DNA from: Biostraticola tofi
GTDB taxonomy: Bacteria; Pseudomonadota; Gammaproteobacteria; Enterobacterales; Enterobacteriaceae
Assembly (NCBI RefSeq): GCF_004343195.1
Contig: NZ_SMCR01000003.1
Location: forward strand, 310,001-374,000
Direction of reading: 5' to 3'
Length of the DNA stretch: 64,000 nucleotides
The translations under genes were made by a program, and so were the position numbers. Positions within the stretch are counted from its first letter, which is position 1; every line of letters starts with the position of its first letter. Positions 58,146 to 64,000 of the stretch are shown in pieces. The notes under the pieces are model-generated. The model was given only the letters and a program-made list of their open reading frames with translations. It made no database searches and was not told the origin of the DNA.

Positions 58146-58955
58146 ATGTTTTTAGTTGATTCCCATTGTCACCTGGATGGCCTGGATTATGAAAATCTTC
58201 ATCTGGACGTGGCCGATGTAGCGGATAAAGCCAAGGCCCGGGATGTCCGGCTGATGCTGGCGGTTTCCACTACGCTTGCCGGTTTTGGCAAAATGAACAC
58301 GCTGATCGGCGAACGTGACGATATCCTGTTTTCCTGTGGCGTACATCCGCTTAATCTGGATGAACCTTACGATTTTGCTACGCTGCGCGATCTTGCATCA
58401 GCACCGCGGGTAGTGGCGCTGGGTGAAACCGGTTTGGATTATTATTATCAGCAGGATAACAAGGCCGAGCAGCAGGAGAGCTTTCGTCAGCACATCCGCA
58501 TTGGTCGAGAACTCAACAAACCGGTTATTGTGCATACCAGAGCGGCGCGGGAAGATACGCTGGCGCTGTTGCAGCAGGAGCAGGCGCGGGAATGCAGCGG
58601 GGTGCTGCATTGTTTTACCGAGGATATCAACACGGCTAAAGTACTGCTGGAAATGGGCTTTTATATTTCGTTTTCAGGCATTCTGACGTTTCGTAACGCC
58701 GAAGCACTGCGCGATGCCGCTCGATACGTGCCGCTGGATCGGCTGCTGGTTGAAACCGACTCACCCTATCTGGCCCCGGTACCTTACCGAGGGAAAGAAA
58801 ACCAGCCCGCTTATGTACGGGATGTGGCGGAATATATGGCGGTGCTCAAAGGCGTATCCATTGAAGAGCTGGCGCGTCTGACCAGCGAAAATTTTGGCCG
58901 CCTGTTCCATGTGGATGTCAAAACCCGGATGGCCGCTGCTGATGCCCAAGGGTGA
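58146..58955 (+). CDS. ycfH: TatD-family metal-dependent hydrolase YcfH
   Basis: 269 residues; E. coli 265. Metal ligands: the SHCHLD motif at the start, GETGLDYYY, VIVHTRAARE, LHCFTEDINTA and LLVETDSPYLAPVPYRGK. TatD-family members are 3'-5' exonucleases or D-aminoacyl-tRNA deacylase-like; the YcfH substrate is not settled. Last gene before the ptsG promoter region. Confidence 0.96.
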   Translation: MFLVDSHCHLDGLDYENLHLDVADVADKAKARDVRLMLAVSTTLAGFGKMNTLIGERDDILFSCGVHPLNLDEPYDFATLRDLASAPRVVALGETGLDYYYQQDNKAEQQESFRQHIRIGRELNKPVIVHTRAAREDTLALLQQEQARECSGVLHCFTEDINTAKVLLEMGFYISFSGILTFRNAEALRDAARYVPLDRLLVETDSPYLAPVPYRGKENQPAYVRDVAEYMAVLKGVSIEELARLTSENFGRLFHVDVKTRMAAADAQG

Positions 58956-59102
58956 CGGTGAGCACCGTCTATTTCACATTCGTATTAATGCATGAATAGG
59001 GTTATTCTTCCGTCCCAACGGCACTGGCGGGGCGTGCTTATTAGCAGCATCCCCTTCTTTATTCGGCGCTAATAATTAATTTTAGAAGGTTTTTATCCGC
59101 AA

Positions 59103-59118
59103 CGTGATTATCGTCAAC
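59103..59118 (+). promoter_or_regulatory. Probable CRP site upstream of ptsG
   Basis: CGTGA-TTATCG-TCAAC against the TGTGA-N6-TCACA consensus: a good left half, a weak right half. E. coli ptsG is CRP-activated at a similar site. Confidence 0.5.
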
Positions 59119-59133
59119 GTAGCCCATGGCGAT

Positions 59134-59158
59134 TTATTTTACTCTTCGAAATAAATAA
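59134..59158. promoter_or_regulatory. Mlc operator upstream of ptsG
   Basis: TTATTTTACTC-TTC-GAAATAAATAA (25 bp), with the TTATTTTACTC and AATAAATAA halves of known Mlc sites. It lies about 80 bp before the ptsG start. Confidence 0.8.
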
Positions 59159-59177
59159 CAGGCCTCAACCTGAATGA

Positions 59178-59201
59178 GCGCAAAACCCATGAGTTTTGCG
59201 C
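59178..59201 (+). promoter_or_regulatory. Stem-loop in the ptsG leader
   Basis: GCGCAAAAC-CCATGA-GTTTTGCGC, a perfect 9-bp stem with a 6-nt loop, 35 bp before the ptsG start and 18 bp before the SgrS-target core. Possibly an RNA structure controlling decay or translation. Confidence 0.6.
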
Positions 59202-59219
59202 CGGCGAGAGAAATTTTTT

Positions 59220-59228
59220 ACTCAGGAG
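59220..59228 (+). promoter_or_regulatory. Probable SgrS target core at the ptsG ribosome site
   Basis: ACTCAGGAG overlaps the ptsG ribosome site. In E. coli the small RNA SgrS pairs with a stretch including ACTCAGGAG to block ptsG translation under glucose-phosphate stress. SgrS itself is not in this window. Confidence 0.6.
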
Positions 59229-59236
59229 TACAGTTC

Positions 59237-60670
59237 ATGTTCAAAAATGCATTTGCCAACCTGCAGAAAGTGGGTAAATCGCTGATGCTGCCAGTTTCCG
59301 TATTGCCCATCGCGGGGATCCTGCTTGGCGTGGGTTCAGCGGATTTTACCTGGCTGCCTGTCGTGGTTTCTCATGTTATGGCACAAGCGGGCGGTTCGGT
59401 ATTTGCCAATATGCCGCTGATTTTTGCCATCGGCGTAGCGCTCGGTTTTACCAATAACGACGGTGTTTCCGCGCTGGCCTCAGTGGTGGCTTACGGTATC
59501 ATGGTCAAAACCATGGCTGTGGTGGCGCCATTGGTGCTGCATCTATCCCCGGAAGAGATAACCCGCCAGCATTTGGCCGATACCGGCGTACTGGGCGGGA
59601 TTATTGCGGGCGCGGTAGCGGCCTACATGTTTAATCGCTTCTATCGTATCAAATTGCCGGATTATCTCGGTTTTTTTGCCGGCAAACGTTTTGTTCCCAT
59701 TATATCCGGCTTATGCGCTATTTTCCTCGGCGTGCTGCTGTCATTTATTTGGCCACCGGTCGGCGCCGCGATCCAGGATTTTTCCCAATGGGCGGCTTAT
59801 CAGAATCCGGTGGTGGCGTTTGGCATCTATGGGCTGGTGGAACGTGCCTTGGTACCCTTCGGTCTGCATCACATATGGAACGTCCCCTTCCAGATGCAGG
59901 TAGGGGAATTTACCAATGCCGCAGGTCAGGTATTCCACGGCGATATCCCTCGCTATATGGCCGGGGACCCAACGGCGGGCAAACTGTCCGGCGGCTTCCT
60001 GTTTAAAATGTATGGCCTGCCGGCGGCGGCGATTGCCATCTGGCACTCAGCCAAACCTGCAAACCGGGCCAAGGTCGGCGGGATCATGATCTCCGGCGCC
60101 TTGACGGCCTTCCTTACCGGCATTACCGAACCGATTGAATTTGCCTTTATGTTCGTTGCCCCGGTGCTGTATATCATCCATGCTATCCTGGCCGGCCTGG
60201 CTTTTCCGCTCTGTATCCTGCTCGGCATGCGTGACGGTATCAGCTTTTCCCACGGCCTGATTGATTTCGTGGTGCTGAGCGGCAACAGCAGCCGTATCTG
60301 GCTGTTCCCCCTGGTAGGCATCATCTATGGTCTGGTCTACTACACGCTGTTCCGGGTGTTGATTGTCAAATTGGACCTTAAAACGCCGGGACGCGAAGCC
60401 AGCACCACTCAGCAAATCCGGCAGGGCGGCACTGAAATGGCGGCAGCGCTGGTCACTGCCTTCGGCGGTAAAGACAATATCACCAACCTGGATGCCTGCA
60501 TAACCCGACTACGTATCAGCGTCGCCGACGTGTCCCGAGTCGACCAGGCCGGGCTTAAGCAACTCGGCGCTGCGGGTGTGGTCGTCGCCGGGTCGGGCGT
60601 ACAGGCTATCTTTGGTACCCGCTCCGACAACCTTAAAACCGACATGGACGAATACATGCGTCAACGTTGA
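59237..60670 (+). CDS. ptsG: PTS glucose transporter subunit IIBC
   Basis: 477 residues from ATG at 59237, as in E. coli; a 21-codon upstream extension lies in the leader and is rejected. The EIIC domain has about ten membrane segments ([59 protein letters not shown]), and the EIIB domain has phosphorylated Cys421 in [18 protein letters not shown]. It takes up and phosphorylates glucose. Mlc, CRP and SgrS elements upstream suggest E. coli-like control. Confidence 0.97.
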   Translation: MFKNAFANLQKVGKSLMLPVSVLPIAGILLGVGSADFTWLPVVVSHVMAQAGGSVFANMPLIFAIGVALGFTNNDGVSALASVVAYGIMVKTMAVVAPLVLHLSPEEITRQHLADTGVLGGIIAGAVAAYMFNRFYRIKLPDYLGFFAGKRFVPIISGLCAIFLGVLLSFIWPPVGAAIQDFSQWAAYQNPVVAFGIYGLVERALVPFGLHHIWNVPFQMQVGEFTNAAGQVFHGDIPRYMAGDPTAGKLSGGFLFKMYGLPAAAIAIWHSAKPANRAKVGGIMISGALTAFLTGITEPIEFAFMFVAPVLYIIHAILAGLAFPLCILLGMRDGISFSHGLIDFVVLSGNSSRIWLFPLVGIIYGLVYYTLFRVLIVKLDLKTPGREASTTQQIRQGGTEMAAALVTAFGGKDNITNLDACITRLRISVADVSRVDQAGLKQLGAAGVVVAGSGVQAIFGTRSDNLKTDMDEYMRQR

Positions 60671-60690
60671 CAGCATTCCACACCTGTAAC

Positions 60691-60710
60691 AGGGAGGCGT
60701 AAGCCTCCCT
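60691..60710 (+). terminator. Hairpin after ptsG
   Basis: AGGGAGGC-GTAA-GCCTCCCT, 8-bp perfect stem with a GTAA loop 20 bp past the ptsG stop, without an immediate T-run. Confidence 0.7.
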
Positions 60711-60932
60711 GACGGTATCGTTTCTCCCTGCATGACTCGACATTCTGCCAACCCGCGTAATTTCAGGTGACTGGGCGGTTTGAGCCGATAATGGCCTCTT
60801 TAAAATCTCACCTAACGCACCGCCTTTTGCTATTGTTACTGGGATAACGAATAATTCGACCAGCAAGGTTGAAACCCGGACAATGAGTCCCGCATACTTG
60901 AGCCACAACCTCATGAAACAAGGAAAGAGAAC

Positions 60933-61283
60933 ATGGCCGAAGAGACTATCTTCAGTAAAATCATCCGTCGGGAAATCCCCAGCGAGATCCTGTACCAGGA
61001 CGATCTGGTCACCGCTTTTCGGGATATTACGCCTAAAGCGCCGAGCCATATCCTTATCGTCCCCAATGTGCTGATCCCCACCGCAAACGATGTCCTGGCT
61101 GAGCATGAAGCTGCCCTGGGACGCATGATAACCACGGCGGCCAAGATTGCCGAACAGGAAGGCATCGCAGATGATGGCTACCGCCTGATCATCAACTGCA
61201 ATCGCTACGGCGGACAGGAAGTCTACCACCTCCATATGCACCTGCTCGGCGGCAAACCGCTCGGCCCGCTGCTGGCACACTGA
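60933..61283 (+). CDS. hinT: Purine nucleoside phosphoramidase HinT
   Basis: 116 residues; E. coli 119. HIT triad in [35 protein letters not shown] at the start and [15 protein letters not shown]. Hydrolyses adenosine phosphoramidates. In E. coli fhuE lies between ptsG and hinT; here it is absent. ycfL follows 12 bp after the stop. Confidence 0.97.
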   Translation: MAEETIFSKIIRREIPSEILYQDDLVTAFRDITPKAPSHILIVPNVLIPTANDVLAEHEAALGRMITTAAKIAEQEGIADDGYRLIINCNRYGGQEVYHLHMHLLGGKPLGPLLAH

Positions 61284-61295
61284 TTGGGGTCTATC

Positions 61296-61667
61296 ATGCG
61301 TATTGCACTGCCGCTGTTAGCCGCACTGCTGGTTGTCACTGGCTGTAGCAGTAATAAGGCGTTGATCATCAATGATCAACAGTCACTGGTCATGGACTCC
61401 AACGTGTTAACCGCCGGCATCACGGCCTCAAGACCGTCCCTGGACACCGATAAAGGACGCAAGCAAGCCTGGGCCGACATCAGCAACGGCCAGAACCATG
61501 CCGTCACAATACACTACCGCTTTTATTGGTATGATGAGCAGGGTCTGGATGTGCTGCCCTACCCAGAAACCCATACGTTGGTGGTGCCCTCTGACTCCAG
61601 CGTGCGGGTTCAGGCTGTCAACGGCAACCTTGAAGCTCGGCGGGTCCGCCTCTATCTTTACCTTTAA
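61296..61667 (+). CDS. ycfL: YcfL family lipoprotein
   Basis: 123 residues; E. coli 125. Signal MRIALPLLAALLVVTGC with lipobox VTGC. The mature part includes ITASRPSLDTDKGRKQAWAD and FYWYDEQGLDVLPYPET and belongs to DUF1425, of unknown function. It is probably an outer-membrane lipoprotein. The stop directly abuts the lpoB start, in the ycfL-lpoB-thiK operon. Confidence 0.93.
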   Translation: MRIALPLLAALLVVTGCSSNKALIINDQQSLVMDSNVLTAGITASRPSLDTDKGRKQAWADISNGQNHAVTIHYRFYWYDEQGLDVLPYPETHTLVVPSDSSVRVQAVNGNLEARRVRLYLYL

Positions 61668-62282
61668 ATGATGCTTATGTTGAATATGATGAAAAAATAT
61701 CTGTTTGTCGTCGTGGCCGCGCTACTGCTGGCAGGCTGTCCCTCTCGTACGCCGGAACCCGAGCAGCCGCCCGCTACCGTCGAGCCGGCTGAACCGCAGC
61801 CGCCGGTAACGGTGCCAGAACAGCCTCAACTGCCGCCTCTCCAGCCTGTGCCTTCACCGCCCAAGATAAAAACCATCGACTGGCAAGCCAGCGTCACTCC
61901 GCTGGTCAAAAAAATGCTTAATGCCGAGGGTGTCGAACCGGGCAGCGTGCTGCTTATCAACAGCGTAAAAAACAATACCAATGGTAATCTGCAGACCGGC
62001 AAAGCCACCGCCAGTCTTTATCAGGCACTGGCGCAGGAAAGTAAATTCAGCGTGATAGGCGAAGAAAAGCTGGCCAATGCCAAGATGACGCTCGGTCTCT
62101 CGGTTGATGATAGCCTGGAATCCCGCAGCAAGGCGGTGGGCCTGGCCCGTTATCTCAGCGCCCAATATGTGCTTTACAGCGATGCCAGCGGCGATGCCCG
62201 TCAACCTTCACTGGAAATGCAGCTGATGCTGGTGCAGACCGGTGAAATTATCTGGTCAGGTAAAGGTGCAACGCAAGAATAA
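61668..62282 (+). CDS. lpoB: Penicillin-binding protein activator LpoB
   Basis: 204 residues; E. coli 213. Signal with lipobox LLAGC, a Pro-rich linker (PEPEQPPATVEPAEPQPP), then the folded domain: VTPLVKKMLNAEGVEPGSVL, TNGNLQTGKATASLYQALAQ and MQLMLVQTGEIIWSGKGA. This outer-membrane lipoprotein activates PBP1b. The first ATG at 61668 abuts ycfL; MMKKYLF at 61686 is another possible start. Confidence 0.94.
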   Translation: MMLMLNMMKKYLFVVVAALLLAGCPSRTPEPEQPPATVEPAEPQPPVTVPEQPQLPPLQPVPSPPKIKTIDWQASVTPLVKKMLNAEGVEPGSVLLINSVKNNTNGNLQTGKATASLYQALAQESKFSVIGEEKLANAKMTLGLSVDDSLESRSKAVGLARYLSAQYVLYSDASGDARQPSLEMQLMLVQTGEIIWSGKGATQE

Positions 62283-63138
62283 CCCGGAACTGCAGGCGGT
62301 GGTCGCCCAGTTGTGTCCTGATAGTCGTCCGGCAAGCGTGACCTATGAACCGGTGTCGGGGCTCACCGGGGAAAGCTGGCGCTTTGACACCGGCCGCCTG
62401 CAGGGCTTAGCCAGGGAGGCTTCGCAGGCCAAGAGCCTGCTCGGCGCCAGCCGGCGCCAAGAGTATCGGATTCTCAGACGGCTGCGTCACTGTCACCTGG
62501 CCCCCAGTGCTTGGGCTCTGACCCCCGGCTGGCTGCTGGTTGAATGGATAAAGGGCAGGGCGTTTTCAACTGACGAGTGGCAGAACACCCTGGCCGACGG
62601 CGGTCTGGCGCGTTGCCTGTCCGGCCTGCATAAGATGCCGTTGCTGGGTTATCCGCTGGCGCTGCCTCAGCGCTTGTTGCGCTGGTGGCATTATGTCGAT
62701 CCCTCGCGGCGCACGCCTGCCTGGCTCAAGCTGCATAAGCGCTTTACCCGCAGTACGTTGCCCCGGCCGCTGCTGGTAGCGCCGTTGCATATGGATATCC
62801 ACGCCGGCAACCTGATTATCGGCAGCTATCCTGCACAGCCGATGCATTTTATCGACTGGGAATATGCCGGCGATGGCGATATCGCCCTCGAGCTGGCGGC
62901 GCTGTTTCGCGGCAATGATGTGAGCCGGCCGCAACAGATGCAGTTTATTGACGATTACTGCCAGGCATCCGGGCTGCACTATACTGCGCCACAGCTGCTG
63001 CGCCAGATCGCCCGGTGGCTGCCGTGGGTCGATTACCTGATGCTGATGTGGTACGAAGTCCGCTGGCAGCAGACCGGCGAAAAAGCGTTCACGGAACTGG
63101 CGGACTGTCTCGGCGCCCGTATGGGCCTGCGCCGCTGA
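62266..63138 (+). CDS. thiK: Thiamine kinase ThiK (YcfN)
   Basis: 290 residues from GTG at 62266 (reads (M)QRKNNPEL, comparable to MPFRSNNPI in E. coli); E. coli is 274. An earlier in-frame GTG at 62242 would overlap lpoB further. Aminoglycoside-phosphotransferase fold: PLHMDIHAGNLIIG (catalytic Asp/Asn) and FIDWEYAGDGDIALELAALF. Salvages thiamine to thiamine phosphate. In E. coli nagZ follows; here only a remnant. Confidence 0.92.
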   Translation: MQRKNNPELQAVVAQLCPDSRPASVTYEPVSGLTGESWRFDTGRLQGLAREASQAKSLLGASRRQEYRILRRLRHCHLAPSAWALTPGWLLVEWIKGRAFSTDEWQNTLADGGLARCLSGLHKMPLLGYPLALPQRLLRWWHYVDPSRRTPAWLKLHKRFTRSTLPRPLLVAPLHMDIHAGNLIIGSYPAQPMHFIDWEYAGDGDIALELAALFRGNDVSRPQQMQFIDDYCQASGLHYTAPQLLRQIARWLPWVDYLMLMWYEVRWQQTGEKAFTELADCLGARMGLRR

Positions 63139-63166
63139 AACATCTTCACCGGACGGCCCCCGGCGA

Positions 63167-63301
63167 ATGCAAAATCTGTCGCTGATCAAAGTGATCCCCG
63201 GCCTGACGTTGTACCATCAACAGGTATTTGCCGATCGTTCCGGCTATGCTGACTACCCTGAATACAGCGTGAGGCAGCAGTGGCCTCTGCGCTCCAGTTA
63301 A
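63167..63301 (+). pseudogene. nagZ: NagZ C-terminal remnant
   Basis: A 44-codon frame MQNLSLIKVIPGLTLYHQQV... aligns with the last ~45 residues of NagZ (E. coli NLSPIKAERVTRLYHKGSF). nagZ occupies exactly this slot between thiK and ycfP in E. coli. The catalytic domain (about 290 residues) is gone, so this is most likely a deletion remnant. Confidence 0.7.
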
Positions 63302-63345
63302 TGGTTTCTGACGTTTTCAGGCGACTAACATCGACGAGGATATGC

Positions 63346-63888
63346 ATGATTATCTATTTACCCGGCTTTGATTCGAACAGTCCCGGCAACCATGAAAAGG
63401 TGCTGCAACTGCAGTTTATCGATCCTGATGTCCGGCTGATTGGCTACAGCACGCTGCATCCCCGCCATGATATGCAGCACTTGCTGAAGGAAGTCGATAA
63501 AATGCTGCAGCTGTGCGCGGATGAACGGCCGTTGATTTGCGGGGTAGGCCTAGGCGGATTCTGGGCTGAGCGCATCGGTTTCCTTTGCGATATCCGGCAG
63601 GTCATCGTCAATCCCAATTTATGGCCCGAGGAGAACATGCCGGGCAAGATCGACCGGCCGGAAGAGTATCTGGATATCGCGACCAAATGTGTCAGCAATT
63701 TTCGCGAGAAAAACCGCGACCGCTGCCTGGTTCTGCTCTCCCGTACCGATGAAGCGCTGGACAGCCAGCGCAGCGCCAAACACCTGTCGGCCTATTATGA
63801 AATCATCTGGGACGATGTTCAGACGCATAAATTTAAAAATATCTCCCCGCACCTGCAGCGCATTCAGGCATTTAAAACGTTGGGATAA
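63346..63888 (+). CDS. ycfP: YcfP family protein
   Basis: 180 residues from ATG at 63346, exactly the E. coli length. UPF0227 alpha/beta-hydrolase-like: [20 protein letters not shown], the [16 protein letters not shown] nucleophile-elbow-like stretch (Gly where a Ser would be expected), [16 protein letters not shown] and the end [14 protein letters not shown]. In E. coli the second residue after YL is His (YLHGFDSN); here it is Pro. Function unknown. Confidence 0.96.
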   Translation: MIIYLPGFDSNSPGNHEKVLQLQFIDPDVRLIGYSTLHPRHDMQHLLKEVDKMLQLCADERPLICGVGLGGFWAERIGFLCDIRQVIVNPNLWPEENMPGKIDRPEEYLDIATKCVSNFREKNRDRCLVLLSRTDEALDSQRSAKHLSAYYEIIWDDVQTHKFKNISPHLQRIQAFKTLG

Positions 63889-64000
63889 TGCGTCAGCTTT
63901 ATCCAACTCGCCGCCGTTAGAGCCTTGGAGCTGTAACGAATTTGCCAAGGGAGATATGTTAGTTTATTGATTATCATCAGATAAAGCTTTCCGGCGTTTT

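Noticed and set aside
59174-59236. N-terminal extension of PtsG from an upstream ATG
   Set aside because: It would translate through the leader hairpin and ribosome site; the family start and AGGAG support 59237.

Overview
The window is a stretch of chromosome from a gammaproteobacterium of the order Enterobacterales. Nearly every recognised protein has a close Escherichia coli counterpart of almost the same length. Several E. coli-type blocks are intact: wrbA-yccJ with ymdF nearby, yecF/uvrY-uvrC-pgsA-tRNA, opgGH, msyB/mdtG/lpxL, trhO/yceI/yceJ/solA/bssS/dinI/pyrC, rne/rluC, and yceF/yceD-rpmF-plsX-fabHDG-acpP-fabF-pabC-mltG-tmk-holB-ycfH-ptsG-hinT-ycfL-lpoB-thiK-ycfP. The joins between blocks differ from E. 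coli, and several expected genes are missing or reduced (opgC, the genes between pyrC and rne, fhuE, nagZ). A Sodalis/Pectobacteriaceae-like lineage would fit, but the genus cannot be fixed from this sequence alone.

Layout. 1-9 kb is accessory and stress related: a truncated aldehyde dehydrogenase, yccJ and wrbA, the KGG-motif gene ymdF, two AraC-type regulators, a tRNA-Lys with anticodon CTT, an iraP homologue (RpoS stabiliser), a PLP-dependent cysteine-synthase-like enzyme, glpM and yecF. 9-14.3 kb holds uvrY-uvrC-pgsA and the tRNA set Gly-Cys-Leu, here split by a methyltransferase gene. 14.3-24.5 kb is a mosaic of an AI-2E-family permease, small secreted and lipoprotein genes, rlmF, an L,D-transpeptidase, an HD hydrolase, a tail-fibre-assembly-like gene, three very small membrane-protein frames and a clan GH-A glycosidase. 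24.5-42.3 kb runs from clsC and opgGH to pyrC. 42.4-48.3 kb carries rne, rluC and yceF. 48.4-63.9 kb is the highly conserved fatty-acid and cell-envelope cluster ending with ycfP.

Functional threads. The fab cluster supplies acyl-ACP, and pabC, mltG, tmk and holB follow it in the usual order. clsC, opgGH, lpxL, lpoB, mltG and the L,D-transpeptidase all act on the envelope. iraP, uvrY, ymdF, wrbA, msyB, bssS and dinI are stress or global-regulation genes. A good LexA box precedes dinI, and a convincing Mlc operator and a conserved SgrS-target core precede ptsG.

The most notable structure not explained by genes is a set of short tandem repeats: 3 x 27 bp upstream of wrbA/ymdF, 2 x 38 bp across the 3' end of the L,D-transpeptidase gene, 8 copies of a hexamer, 5 x 39 bp inside rne, and 4 x 38 bp spanning the 3' ends of rluC and yceF. 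Two gene remnants are also visible: a 44-codon piece matching the NagZ C-terminus between thiK and ycfP, and a 31-codon frame matching the YceK C-terminus. No CRISPR array, complete insertion sequence, complete prophage or obvious defence system was found.
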